Shown piece by piece: positions 1-7,536 of a stretch of 64,000 bases of DNA. The notes below the pieces were generated by a model. The model saw only the letters and a program-made list of their open reading frames with translations, was not told the origin of the DNA and did no database searches. The position numbers were made by a program, and so were the translations under genes. Positions within the stretch are counted from its first letter, which is position 1. Every line of letters starts with the position of its first letter. The DNA comes from Paenibacillus ginsengarvi (GTDB lineage: Bacteria > Bacillota > Bacilli > Paenibacillales > NBRC-103111), in assembly GCF_003626695.1 (NCBI RefSeq), contig NZ_RBAH01000008.1:62001-126000 (forward strand). Reading direction: 5' to 3'.

Positions 1-273
1 GTCCGGACAGATGTCCATGACCACGTCAAGCGTATTGTTCTCCTTGTTCTGAACAGGGAAAGGGAAGTATTCGAAGCCGACGCTGGCCGTGATCGTTCCG
101 CTATACTCGTATTTGCCGAGCAGCAGGTTTAAGAACGTCGTTTTGCCGCGGCCGTTACGGCCCGTAAAGCCGAGCTTCCAGTCCGTATCGATTTGAAAGC
201 TAACGTTCTCGAATATAGAGTCATAGCTATCGTCATAGGCGAAGGTAAGGTTCGTTACTTTGATGAGTGACAT
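1..273 (-). CDS. ABC-F ribosomal protection protein, Lsa-type (partial, N-terminal 91 aa)
   Basis: This is the first 91 codons of an ABC-F ATPase; the rest lies beyond the left edge. The N-terminus runs MSLIKVTNLTFAY and has a Walker A motif GRNGRGKTT near residues 43-51, followed by a glycine/tyrosine-rich ABC core. The sequence resembles the Lsa/Vga group, cytosolic ABC proteins that bind the ribosomal E site and dislodge lincosamides, streptogramin A and pleuromutilins. The start is set by a GGGAGGAAT site 8-12 bases upstream of the ATG. A terminator hairpin sits directly before the ribosome site, so expression is probably controlled by attenuation. The exact drug spectrum cannot be read from this fragment. 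Confidence 0.85.
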   Translation of the reverse strand, partial: MSLIKVTNLTFAYDDSYDSIFENVSFQIDTDWKLGFTGRNGRGKTTFLNLLLGKYEYSGTITASVGFEYFPFPVQNKENNTLDVVMDICPD

Positions 274-305
274 AGGGCATTCCTCCCGGGCGAATCATTT
301 TTGGT

Positions 306-348
306 AAAAAAAATAGAGCCGCAAGAAAGATTACCTTTCTCACAGCTC
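306..348 (-). terminator. Intrinsic terminator (attenuator) in the ABC-F leader
   Basis: On the minus strand a stem of about 14 bp (316-348, with G-U pairs) is followed by TATTTTTTTT (315-306). It lies between the promoter and the ABC-F start codon, so transcription must read through it to reach the gene. Confidence 0.75.
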
Positions 349-459
349 AAAAAAAATGACAAATCCAGCCCGATACAGGGGATGAATACACTAATTTTGA
401 GTGAAAAGAATAAGGTAACTTTCTTGCCGATAAAGAATAAACCATCAACTGCTTATTCT

Positions 460-504
460 TTAACCGTCCGCAAGAAATATTACATTATCCTCTTCATCCC
501 CCAT
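460..504 (-). CDS. Candidate leader peptide (14 aa) of the ABC-F attenuator
   Basis: The short open frame MGDEEDNVIFLADG ends in TAA, and its last codons cover leader segment 1. A ribosome stalled here would block the segment 1:2 pairing and favour the antiterminator. It begins only about 11 bases after the predicted transcription start and has no clear ribosome site. A second candidate, MKRIM (497-480), lies in another frame of the same stretch. Either could be the sensor; neither is proven. Confidence 0.35.
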   Translation of the reverse strand: MGDEEDNVIFLADG

Positions 505-521
505 CACTAAGTATGAGCGAA

Positions 522-550
522 ATTCTACCACATACTTCTGATCATTGCAA
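522..550 (-). promoter_or_regulatory. SigA-type promoter of the ABC-F leader
   Basis: TTGCAA (545-550) and TAGAAT (522-527) are separated by exactly 17 bases, reading leftwards. The predicted start of transcription is near 515. Confidence 0.65.
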
Positions 551-558
551 CCCCAAGC

Positions 559-723
559 TTATTCCTCGTTATGGGAGGAACGGGAAGCGGCTTCGTTCTG
601 TTCGAAAACTTCCGCCGCCTCTTCCGCGGAAAATTCGGTTTCGAACTCTCCCGGCACCGGCAGCTTGTTCAACTCGTAGGATTGAACTTCCGCTTTCGTT
701 GCTTTGTTATTATTTTTGGCCAT
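559..723 (-). CDS. Small acid-soluble spore protein, gamma-type-like (54 aa)
   Basis: A 54-residue acidic, cysteine-free protein that begins MAKNNNKATK. It carries the segment GEFETEFSAEEAAEVFEQNE, which resembles the GQFGTEFASET..QQVRQQN repeat of gamma-type SASPs (SspE family). Those proteins are amino-acid stores in the spore core that are degraded at germination and do not bind DNA. There is one repeat here instead of two. The start is supported by GGAGG 8 bases upstream. The role rests on motif resemblance alone, and a compartment-specific spore promoter could not be identified with confidence. Confidence 0.6.
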   Translation of the reverse strand: MAKNNNKATKAEVQSYELNKLPVPGEFETEFSAEEAAEVFEQNEAASRSSHNEE

Positions 724-808
724 GATGGCACCTCCTTATTAATGGAACGACCCTATGTAGCCTTCCTCTCCTTGCCGAAATTATTCCTGAGTCTAAACCT
801 AAGAACGG

Positions 809-837
809 TTACATAGAGGTTCAACAACCTTTATAAT
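809..837 (+). promoter_or_regulatory. SigA-type promoter
   Basis: TTACAT (809-814) and TATAAT (832-837) are separated by 17 bases and lie about 35 bases upstream of the small zinc-ribbon-like gene at 873. Confidence 0.5.
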
Positions 838-872
838 GGGTATAAGAACGGAAGCGGGGAGGAGGAAGGCGA

Positions 873-1169
873 ATGATATACGGGATATCGTCCGCCGCAC
901 TTTTGTTGCTGCTTTTTGCTGTCGCCGTTTACCGGCGGCGCGGGAAAAAACGGACGGTTCGGGGAAACGTAACGAGTATGGAGGAGCACCGCAAGCGGAA
1001 GCGTGCGGCAGCCGAGGCTCCGGAAACGAAGCAGCGCGCGGCAAAATGCAGCTACTGCCGCAAGACGGTAAAGCGGCTCACTTTTTATGCGGATGAGAAC
1101 GGCTCCGTCATTGGCGTATGTCCTAGCTGCAAGGGAAGGGCGCTTGATCGGGACCTAATGCCTTTGTAG
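873..1169 (+). CDS. Small membrane-anchored protein with a CxxC...CxxC zinc-ribbon-like tail (98 aa)
   Basis: The N-terminus is one hydrophobic helix (about residues 5-20) followed by a strongly basic stretch (RRRGKKR). The C-terminal half carries CSYC and CPSC pairs separated by about 20 residues, the usual spacing of a small zinc-binding ribbon. The predicted topology is one membrane anchor with a basic cytoplasmic tail. The start follows GGAGGAGGAAG. No family was recognised and no function is proposed beyond likely metal binding. It stands alone between a minus-strand spore gene and a Fur-type promoter. Confidence 0.55.
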   Translation: MIYGISSAALLLLLFAVAVYRRRGKKRTVRGNVTSMEEHRKRKRAAAEAPETKQRAAKCSYCRKTVKRLTFYADENGSVIGVCPSCKGRALDRDLMPL

Positions 1170-1252
1170 GGCGGCGTATTCGAATAGCTGTGAGATGGGC
1201 CGCTAACGATCGAAGTTGGCGGTCTATGTTATATGCGATTAAAATCATTTAG

Positions 1253-1282
1253 TTGACATTGAGAATCATTATCAATTAAACT
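1253..1282 (+). promoter_or_regulatory. Promoter with Fur box
   Basis: TTGACA (1253-1258) is followed about 18 bases later by a weak -10 TAAACT-like hexamer. The spacer is filled by ATTGAGAATCATTATCAAT (1258-1276), close to the Bacillus Fur operator. Binding there would occlude the promoter, so iron-repressed expression of the small gene at 1400 is expected. Confidence 0.65.
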
Positions 1283-1399
1283 GAATGTGTAAAGCTCTTT
1301 CGGTAAGCTGTCGGAAGAGATTACGAGTAAGCCATTTCTTCAAGTGACATACATAGGAGCAGGGAAACATAACACTCATTTCTTAAGGAGGCGGGATCG

Positions 1400-1612
1400 G
1401 TGGGTTTATTGTATCAGGTCGTTGAATCGCTTCAGAAGCAAGCGGAGGAAGCATCGAACGTTTTGGCGGATAGAAACGCGGCGGCTGCGAAGGCGGCTCC
1501 CGGGTCTCTGATCGAGCTTCTGCTTGAGCCGGTAGGGAGTACTCAAGGAGCGAAAGGCGTTACGACGAGAAGAGTCGTTGCGAGAAACAAGGCGCGAAGA
1601 GCGGAGCGTTAA
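1400..1612 (+). CDS. Small basic protein under Fur control (70 aa), function unknown
   Basis: A GTG start follows AAGGAGG with 8-base spacing. The protein has an alanine/glutamate-rich helical first half (residues about 8-38) and an arginine-rich end (TTRRVVARNKARRAER). It has no signal peptide, membrane helix or cysteine. It lies about 120 bases downstream of a Fur-box promoter and is followed by its own terminator, so it is a single-gene iron-regulated unit. Small basic Fur-regulated proteins in Bacillus (FbpA/B/C) help a small RNA spare iron. The size and context are similar, but no sequence homology was recognised, so this is only an analogy. Confidence 0.5.
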   Translation: MGLLYQVVESLQKQAEEASNVLADRNAAAAKAAPGSLIELLLEPVGSTQGAKGVTTRRVVARNKARRAER

Positions 1613-1630
1613 ACGAATAAAACTTGTCCA

Positions 1631-1665
1631 GCCGATGGTGAAGGAGCCGTCGGCTTTTCTGTTTT
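1631..1665 (+). terminator. Intrinsic terminator
   Basis: An 8-bp stem (GCCGATGG with CCGTCGGC) is followed by TTTTCTGTTTT and ends the unit of the small Fur-controlled gene. Confidence 0.75.
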
Positions 1666-1790
1666 ACCGTGGCGGTATCCGCAAGCGACCTCGTTCGTGC
1701 ACACTGCCGTGCCGTCAGCGATATTTGTGTGGCATGTCACTACGATAGCATGTATAATATGGAAAATTATAGATGGGGGGCGATCAGGCG

Positions 1791-2351
1791 ATGAAGCTGG
1801 TCATTATATTCGGGCCGCAAGCCGTCGGTAAAATGACGGTTGGTCAAGAGCTGGCCAAAATAACGGATTTGAAGCTGTTTCACAATCATATGACGATCGA
1901 TCTCGTCTCTAACTTCTTTAGCTACGGTTCAGCTCCGGGCAAACGGCTGGTGGGCTTATTCCGTCAAGAAATATTCGAGGAGGTAGCCAAGAGCGACTTG
2001 GCAGGACTCATTTTTACTTTCGTGTGGGCGCTCGATCATCAAGGGGATTGGAGCTATATCGACAAGATCAGCCAAATATTCGAATCCAAAGGCGGAACGG
2101 TCGCTTTTGTGGAGTTGGAGTCAACGCTAGAGGAAAGGCTCGAGCGGAACAAGAGCCCTAATCGGCTCGAACATAAACCGACCAAGCGGAATATAGAGCA
2201 CTCCGAGCAGGATCTGCTGAACACGATGCAGAAGCATCGGCTAAACTCGTTTCCGGGTGAATTTCAGAAAGAACATTACATCCGTATCGATAATACGGAG
2301 CTTTCTCCCGAGGCGGTTGCGCATTTGATCAAAGCTCGATTCCAGTTGTAG
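1791..2351 (+). CDS. P-loop nucleotide kinase-like protein, copy 1 of 3 (186 aa)
   Basis: A cytosolic P-loop protein with Walker A GPQAVGKMT at residues 8-16, then FHNHMTIDLV, and an arginine-rich lid-like stretch (RLERNKSPNRLEHKP, about 121-135). The fold looks like a shikimate/nucleoside kinase-type AAA protein; the substrate is unknown. It is the first of three almost equal-length tandem copies separated by 21-22 bases. The start at 1791 matches the start of both other copies; an in-frame ATG at 1773 would only add a GGDQA leader. The ribosome site is the G-run at about 1775-1780. Confidence 0.75.
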   Translation: MKLVIIFGPQAVGKMTVGQELAKITDLKLFHNHMTIDLVSNFFSYGSAPGKRLVGLFRQEIFEEVAKSDLAGLIFTFVWALDHQGDWSYIDKISQIFESKGGTVAFVELESTLEERLERNKSPNRLEHKPTKRNIEHSEQDLLNTMQKHRLNSFPGEFQKEHYIRIDNTELSPEAVAHLIKARFQL

Positions 2352-2373
2352 CAGATGGGGGCAAGATTGAGCC

Positions 2374-2934
2374 ATGAAGCTGGTCATCCTATTCGGTCCG
2401 CAAGCCGTCGGAAAAATGACGGTCGGGCAAGAACTCGCAAAAATAACGGACCTGAAGCTGTTCCACAATCATATGACGATCGATCTCGTCTCTAACTTCT
2501 TCAGCTATGACTCAGCGCCCGGCAAACGGCTCGTCAGCTTGTTCCGTCAAGAAATATTCGAAGAAGTAGCCAAAAGCGACTTGGCGGGACTTATCTTTAC
2601 CTATGTATGGGCGCTGGATTATCAAGGAAAATGGGATTTTATCGACAAGATCAGCCATATATTCGAATCCAAAGGTGGAACCGTCGCTTTTGTGGAGCTG
2701 GAGTCGACGCTGGAAGAAAGACTCGAGCGGAACAAAAGCCCGAACCGGCTCGAGCATAAGCCGAGCAAGCGGCATGTAGAACACTCCGAGAAGGATTTGC
2801 TGAACGCGATGCAGAAGCATCGGCTGAACTCGTTTCCCGGTGAAATTAAGAAGGAGCATTATATCCGCATCGACAATACGGAGCTTACTCCCGAAGCGGT
2901 TGCGCATTTGATCAAAGCTCGATTCCAGTTATAG
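2374..2934 (+). CDS. P-loop nucleotide kinase-like protein, copy 2 of 3 (186 aa)
   Basis: This copy is nearly identical to copy 1: the same Walker A GPQAVGKMT, the same HNHMTIDLVSNFF segment and the same C-terminal AVAHLIKARFQL. Differences are scattered substitutions (for example WSYIDKISQ becomes WDFIDKISH). The ATG lies 22 bases after the stop of copy 1, behind a G-rich site, so the genes are probably cotranscribed. The close match points to a recent duplication of copies 1 and 2 from each other. Substrate unknown. Confidence 0.75.
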   Translation: MKLVILFGPQAVGKMTVGQELAKITDLKLFHNHMTIDLVSNFFSYDSAPGKRLVSLFRQEIFEEVAKSDLAGLIFTYVWALDYQGKWDFIDKISHIFESKGGTVAFVELESTLEERLERNKSPNRLEHKPSKRHVEHSEKDLLNAMQKHRLNSFPGEIKKEHYIRIDNTELTPEAVAHLIKARFQL

Positions 2935-2955
2935 GAGAAAGGGGGCGATTGAGCC

Positions 2956-3516
2956 ATGAAGCTGGTCATTATATTCGGACCGCAAGCCGTCGGCAAAATG
3001 ACGGTCGGTCAAGAACTCGCAAAAATAACAGACCTGAAGCTGTTTCACAATCATATGACGATCGATCTCGTATCACCTTTTTTTAGCTACGGCACTCCTG
3101 TCGGCAAACGGCTGGTGCGTTTGTTTCGGCAGCATATATTCGAAGAAGTGGCAAACAGCGATATGGCTGGCCTCATTTTTACGTATACATGGGCTTTCAA
3201 TCAGCAGAGCGATTGGGATTATATCGATTCCGTCCGCCAAATATTCGAGTCGAAAGGCGCGGCGGTGATCTTTGTGGAGCTGGAGTCGACGCTGGAAGCA
3301 AGACTTGAGAGGAACAAAAGTCCAAACCGGCTCGAACATAAGCCGACCAAGCGAAATGTAGAGCGTTCCGAGCGGGACTTGCTGAATTCGGCCGAGAACA
3401 AGCGGCAAAACTCCAGGGAAGGGGAACTAGCCGCCGAGTTTTATATACGCATCGACAATACGCACATCGCGCCGGGGCAAGTTGCGGCCACGATCAAAGC
3501 CGCATTCGCTCTTTAA
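2956..3516 (+). CDS. P-loop nucleotide kinase-like protein, copy 3 of 3 (186 aa)
   Basis: The most diverged of the three copies. The Walker A GPQAVGKMT, FHNHMTIDLV and the RLERNKSPNRLEHKPTKRN lid-like region are kept. The middle (TPVGKRLVRLFRQHIFEEVANSDMAG) and the C-terminal third (SAENKRQNSREGELAAEFY) differ from copies 1 and 2. The conserved length and catalytic-type residues suggest that all three are functional proteins. The ATG lies 21 bases after copy 2, preceded by AGAAAGGGGGCG. A Fur-controlled promoter for the next gene begins about 50 bases after its stop. Confidence 0.75.
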   Translation: MKLVIIFGPQAVGKMTVGQELAKITDLKLFHNHMTIDLVSPFFSYGTPVGKRLVRLFRQHIFEEVANSDMAGLIFTYTWAFNQQSDWDYIDSVRQIFESKGAAVIFVELESTLEARLERNKSPNRLEHKPTKRNVERSERDLLNSAENKRQNSREGELAAEFYIRIDNTHIAPGQVAATIKAAFAL

Positions 3517-3564
3517 ACGGGGGACCCGATCAAGTTTGTATAAAAAAACGACTGAGAATGTGTA

Positions 3565-3625
3565 TTGAAGGAAGCAGACCCGGAAGGTACAATTCATTCT
3601 GGGCAATTGAGAATGAGAATCATTT
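3565..3625 (+). promoter_or_regulatory. Promoter with Fur box upstream of the siderophore-binding lipoprotein
   Basis: TTGAAG (3565-3570) and TACAAT (3588-3593) have a 17-base spacer. Just after the expected start of transcription lies ATTGAGAATGAGAATCATT (about 3605-3623), a Fur-type operator. Iron repression by roadblock or occlusion is expected. Confidence 0.65.
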
Positions 3626-3676
3626 TTGTGGTTCTTGTTCGCTGCCTCTTACATTGTTCTTAGGAGTGGATATAAA

Positions 3677-4675
3677 ATGGCAGGGTCTTATCGCAAGTTG
3701 TTTATAGGGGCTATCGTTGCGCTGGCTGTCGTACTGAACTTAGCCGGCTGCAGTTCGCAGGAAGGACAAGCGGACAAGGCGCAAACGAACGCATCAGGCA
3801 AAGGAAATACTGCCGCGAACGGAAAAGAAAGCGAAGCGGCGAAAACGAGAAAGGTGAAGGACGAGTTCGGCGAGGTGGACATTCCGGCCAATCCGAAGCG
3901 GATTGCGGGCGTTTACGTGGAGGATTATCTGGTTGCGCTGGGCGTCACACCCATCGTTCAGTGGTATCATCCGAATTGGGGCAAACAAGACTACCTCGGC
4001 CTGAACGTGCCGAACTTCGATATTACCGGCAGTCTGGAAGCGCTCATTCAGGCGAATCCGGAGCTGATTATCGTCGACGGTTCGGTCGACAAGGCGAAGT
4101 ATGAGCAGTATTCCAAAATTGCGCCTACGTACCGGCTGCCGGAAGCCATTTTGCAAAATCCCGAGGAAATTTTGAAAACGATCGCCGATGTTGTGAACCT
4201 GAAAAACAAAGGCGATGAAGTGATCGCGTTGTATGCGAAAAAAGTTGCCGATGTAAAAGAGAAGCTGACCCGTTCGGTCGTCGGACAAACCGTAGCCGTC
4301 TTAAGACTCAATATCGCAGACAAAACGCTCGCGTTATTCGGCATCGAGAACCGGTACACCGGAAACATTTACAAGGAAATGGGGCTTACTCCGCACCCGT
4401 TTGCAAGAGATATGAAGGAGTTTCAGGCGATCCTCTCGGAAGAGAAAATTCCCGAGCTTAACGCCGAGCATATTATTATTTTCCCATCGAGCGGCACATG
4501 GACGTCCAAAGAAAACCAGGAAGCGCTGAAGGTACTGGAAACTCCGCTGTGGAAATCGCTCCCCGCGGTCAAAAAGGGCAACGTATACGTGGCTGACCGG
4601 ACGTACTGGCAGTCGGGAGCGATCACCGCCAATATGATGAAAATGGACGATCTCTTGAAGTGGTTTGTTAAATAA
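3677..4675 (+). CDS. Iron-siderophore ABC transporter substrate-binding lipoprotein, FeuA-like (332 aa)
   Basis: The signal peptide ends in the lipobox LAGC (Cys25), followed by a serine/lysine/alanine-rich linker and a periplasmic-binding domain of the FecB/BtuF type (about residues 60-330, starting KDEFGEVDIPANPKRIAG). It should sit lipid-anchored on the outer face of the membrane and deliver a ferric siderophore to the two permeases downstream. The ATG at 3677 follows AGGAGTG; an earlier in-frame TTG at 3626 lies on top of the Fur box and is rejected. Its binding domain is closely related to the C-terminal half of the next gene product (shared WGKQDYLGL and LTPHP). The siderophore type is not readable. 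Confidence 0.85.
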   Translation: MAGSYRKLFIGAIVALAVVLNLAGCSSQEGQADKAQTNASGKGNTAANGKESEAAKTRKVKDEFGEVDIPANPKRIAGVYVEDYLVALGVTPIVQWYHPNWGKQDYLGLNVPNFDITGSLEALIQANPELIIVDGSVDKAKYEQYSKIAPTYRLPEAILQNPEEILKTIADVVNLKNKGDEVIALYAKKVADVKEKLTRSVVGQTVAVLRLNIADKTLALFGIENRYTGNIYKEMGLTPHPFARDMKEFQAILSEEKIPELNAEHIIIFPSSGTWTSKENQEALKVLETPLWKSLPAVKKGNVYVADRTYWQSGAITANMMKMDDLLKWFVK

Positions 4676-4702
4676 ATCCGCGATTTTAGTCCATTTCGGC
4701 AT

Positions 4703-4735
4703 AAAAGCTCTTCAGCTATAGTTGATGAGCTTTTT
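4703..4735 (+). terminator. Intrinsic terminator after the binding lipoprotein gene
   Basis: AAAAGCTC pairs with GAGCTTTTT, with an inner CAGC/GTTG stem. The hairpin also contains the -35 of the next promoter. Confidence 0.7.
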
Positions 4736-4772
4736 GCTTTTGTTTATAATAGGTAATGATAATGATAACTAT
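4722..4772 (+). promoter_or_regulatory. Promoter with Fur box upstream of the AraC-binding-protein fusion
   Basis: TTGATG (4722-4727) and TATAAT (4745-4750) have a 17-base spacer. They are followed by TAATGATAATGATAACTAT (4754-4772), which contains repeated GATAAT hexamers of a Fur operator. The -35 lies inside the preceding terminator stem, a compact arrangement. Confidence 0.7.
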
Positions 4773-4793
4773 TCTCACTAAAGGAAGATGGAG

Positions 4794-6416
4794 ATGAACG
4801 AGATTTCGTCGGAGCAGACTCGTCCGATCCGGGTTTATGTGCTGAACCGTATAAATCATAGCCAACACTGCGCCTTTTGGCAGGACGAGTATGAACCGGA
4901 TGGCCGCTACAAAATCGTGATCGTTACGGCCGGGAGCGGCAAGGTGGAGCTGGAGGCGGAGGGTTTCATCTCCCATCTGGAAAAAGGCAAAAGCGTCCTG
5001 CTTTCGCCGGAAGGGGCAGCCCGGATCATGTCCTGGCAGTCCGGTTTAAGCTATTATGAGCTGGCTTTTACGGTCTGGGGCGAGGAAGGCGCGGTTCGGG
5101 ACCATTTCGCTACCGCGTTTGCCGGTACATATCAGTGTCCGCTGGAGTTGAACTGCCAGCCGTTCTCCCAGTGCATCGATTACGTCGAAGCGATTATGCG
5201 GCTCCATTCATCGCCCGACGAGATGGCGGCATTCGATGGCCATGTGTTTTTTCAGGAGCTGCTGCGTTTTCTGTTTCAGCAAAATCGCCCGGCGGAGGAA
5301 GGAGCGAGCACCCGTAAGGCCGTGGAGCAGTCGATCAAGCAGCTGCGCGACCGTTATCGGGAGGTGTGGACGGTTAATAGGCTTGCGGCGATGGCGAATA
5401 TTACAAGAGGCCATTATACGCGGATGTTCAAAAATATTACCGGTCTCATTCCGCTCGACTACTTAAACGGAGTGCGTATGGACCGGGCCAAGCAGCTTTT
5501 GGAAAAAACGGATGACCGCCTGTTCGAGATCGCGCAGTATGTCGGCTTCAGCAACGAGTATTACTTCAGCCGCCGCTTTAAACAAACGGTCGGTATCTCG
5601 CCGGGACAATACCGGCGCAGCCACCGCGACGGCATCCGCGTGTTCGCTCCGTTTCTCGAGGATTTCCTCGTGGCGCTCGGGATTACGCCTGTGTCACAGT
5701 GCTTCCATACCGTATGGGGCAAACAGGATTACTTGGGACTTCAGCACGTCCCGGCGTTCGATATCGAAGCGGCGGATATCGAAGCGCTGTCCAGACTCCG
5801 GCCCGACTTCATCATTATGGACGGAGGCATAGAGCGATGGCTGGCTTCGGATAGCTGGAGAAGTCTCGCCCCTACGTACAACCTGCCGCATCCGGGAGAG
5901 GATTGGCGTTCCACACTGCGTATAGTGGCGGACCTGCTCGGAAAAGAAAGACAAGTGCCCGGTATTATCGAACGGTATGAAAGTAAGGCGGATGAAGCCC
6001 GCCGCGTTCTCGGCCGTTCTGTTCGCCGGGAAACCGTGGCCTGTCTGCGCGTTTCGGCGCTCGGCATCAGCCTTTATGCCGGTGCGGAACAGGGGTATAC
6101 CGGTCCTGTACTGTACAAGGATCTGGGCCTTACTCCTCATCCGCTCATCCGGCAGCTGACCGGAGGCGCGAGAAAAGCGTACGTTAAGCTGGAAGGGCTC
6201 GCGAAGCTTGATGCCGATCACTTGTTTATCACCTTCGACAAGCGGCATTCCGCTTACGAGGAAGAAGAAAGAGGACTGTTCGCCTCTCCGGAGTGGCAGG
6301 CGCTGCCCGCCGCTCGGAACGGGCGTGTGTATGAAGTCGATTTTTTGACATGGATGAACTATGGAATTATGTCTCACAGCAAAAAAATCGACGATGTGCT
6401 TCGAGTGCTGGCCTAG
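4794..6416 (+). CDS. Btr-like AraC-family activator fused to a siderophore-binding domain (540 aa)
   Basis: Three parts are visible. The N-terminal sensor-like region covers about 1-165. Two AraC helix-turn-helices cover about 175-275 and end in the typical FSRRFKQTVGISPGQYRR. A FecB-type binding domain covers about 280-540 (FLVALGITPVSQCFHTVWGKQDYLGL). This is the layout of Bacillus Btr, which binds the ferric siderophore in the cytosol and activates the feu uptake genes. Here it lies between the binding protein and permease genes, behind its own Fur promoter, so it probably activates this locus. ATG 4794 is preferred over 4788 because AAGGAAG then has usable spacing. Confidence 0.85.
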   Translation: MNEISSEQTRPIRVYVLNRINHSQHCAFWQDEYEPDGRYKIVIVTAGSGKVELEAEGFISHLEKGKSVLLSPEGAARIMSWQSGLSYYELAFTVWGEEGAVRDHFATAFAGTYQCPLELNCQPFSQCIDYVEAIMRLHSSPDEMAAFDGHVFFQELLRFLFQQNRPAEEGASTRKAVEQSIKQLRDRYREVWTVNRLAAMANITRGHYTRMFKNITGLIPLDYLNGVRMDRAKQLLEKTDDRLFEIAQYVGFSNEYYFSRRFKQTVGISPGQYRRSHRDGIRVFAPFLEDFLVALGITPVSQCFHTVWGKQDYLGLQHVPAFDIEAADIEALSRLRPDFIIMDGGIERWLASDSWRSLAPTYNLPHPGEDWRSTLRIVADLLGKERQVPGIIERYESKADEARRVLGRSVRRETVACLRVSALGISLYAGAEQGYTGPVLYKDLGLTPHPLIRQLTGGARKAYVKLEGLAKLDADHLFITFDKRHSAYEEEERGLFASPEWQALPAARNGRVYEVDFLTWMNYGIMSHSKKIDDVLRVLA

Positions 6417-6480
6417 GGCGCAGTTTCGCAGCAAAAAGAAAGAGAAGAACCTACCAAATTGCTCCCGAAGGAGAACGACT

Positions 6481-7536
6481 ATGTCGGCTATACCGAAAGA
6501 CGCAAATACGCTAGCAGCCCCGCCGCTGCCTAAACTGCGGACACGACCGCTTGCCGCTACGGGCATTTTATTCGGCGGCATCCTCCTGCTTTTTATCGCC
6601 ATCGGGCTTTCCGTCTCGTTCGGCGCCGCGGATATCGCTTTTTCAACCGTGTGGGAGGCGATTTTTCGCTTTAATCCGGACCTGACCCAGCATCAGATTA
6701 TTCAGGAGCTTCGGCTGCCACGGGTGCTCGGCGGCGCTATGGTCGGAGCCAGCTTTGCGGTAGCAGGCGCGCTGATGCAGGGGATGACCCGCAATCCGAT
6801 GGCCGACTCGGGCCTGCTCGGCTTGAATGCCGGGGCCGGTTTCGTCATGGCTTTATGTTTTGCTTTTTTTCCCGGGCTTTCGTTTATGGCGCTCATTTTG
6901 TACTCCTTTGTCGGCGCCGGCCTGGGGGCCGGTCTTGTATTCGGTATCGGCTTGCTCGCCAAGGGAGGATTAACGCCGGTTCGGCTCGTGCTCGCCGGGG
7001 CCGCCGTCAGCGCTTTGTTATCCGCACTCAGCGAGGGGGTTGCGCTGTATTTTCGCATCGGACAAGATTTGGCGTTCTGGTATGCAGGCGGCACGGCAGG
7101 AATCAAGTGGCTGCAGATCAAGAGCATCTTTCCGTGGGTACTCGCCGCTTTAGCCGGAGCGATGATGCTTTCCCGTTCCGTCACCCTGCTTAGCCTTGGC
7201 GAAGATGTTGCGGCCGGTCTTGGCCAGCGTACTCGTCTGATCCGTCTGCTTGGCACCCTGCTTGTACTCATACTGGCTGGAGCCTCCGTTTCGGTTGTAG
7301 GGGCCGTAGGCTTCGTCGGGCTTATTATTCCACATGTAACCCGTTATTTGGTTGGAGTCGATTACCGCTGGATCATTCCTTGCTCGGCCATTCTGGGCAG
7401 TTTGCTCGTCGTTTTTGCCGATCTGGCGGCACGGATGATCAATCCGCCGTTCGAAACGCCGATCGGGGCGCTCATTTCTTTGATCGGGGTCCCGTTCTTC
7501 CTGTACTTGACCCGCAAGGAAAGGAGGTCGCTATAA
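6481..7536 (+). CDS. FecCD-family iron-siderophore ABC permease 1, FeuB-like (351 aa)
   Basis: A multi-spanning membrane protein of the BtuC/FecCD fold. It has the signatures LRLPRVLGGAMVGASFAVAGALMQGMTRNPMADSGLLGLNAGAG and a conserved C-terminal FVGLIIPHVTRYLVG. About ten hydrophobic segments are visible after a cytosolic tail of about 25 residues. The start is ATG 6481, 8 bases after AAGGAG; upstream in-frame codons fall inside the activator gene. It would pair with the next gene product as the channel. No ATPase gene is present in the locus, as in the Bacillus feu system, which borrows a shared ATPase. Confidence 0.85.
   Translation: MSAIPKDANTLAAPPLPKLRTRPLAATGILFGGILLLFIAIGLSVSFGAADIAFSTVWEAIFRFNPDLTQHQIIQELRLPRVLGGAMVGASFAVAGALMQGMTRNPMADSGLLGLNAGAGFVMALCFAFFPGLSFMALILYSFVGAGLGAGLVFGIGLLAKGGLTPVRLVLAGAAVSALLSALSEGVALYFRIGQDLAFWYAGGTAGIKWLQIKSIFPWVLAALAGAMMLSRSVTLLSLGEDVAAGLGQRTRLIRLLGTLLVLILAGASVSVVGAVGFVGLIIPHVTRYLVGVDYRWIIPCSAILGSLLVVFADLAARMINPPFETPIGALISLIGVPFFLYLTRKERRSL

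Larger units (their letters stand above)
306..527 (-). promoter_or_regulatory. Leader with mutually exclusive hairpins upstream of the ABC-F gene
   Basis: Three related segments are visible on the minus strand. Segment 1 (about 468-477) reads TTTCTTGCGG, segment 2 (about 411-430) contains GGCAAGAAAGTTACCTT, and segment 3 is the terminator arm with AAGGTAATCTTTCTTGC. Segment 2 can pair with segment 1, leaving segment 3 free to form the terminator, or with segment 3, which destroys the terminator. A 10-bp hairpin (TAAAGAATAA with TTATTCTTTA) sits between segments 1 and 2. This is the architecture of antibiotic-sensing attenuators of ABC-F genes. The pairing scheme is visible in the sequence; the drug response is inferred. 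Confidence 0.65.

Noticed and set aside
301..510. Plus-strand open frame of 69 codons
   Set aside because: It is antisense to the attenuator leader and covers its terminator and pairing segments; no ribosome site.
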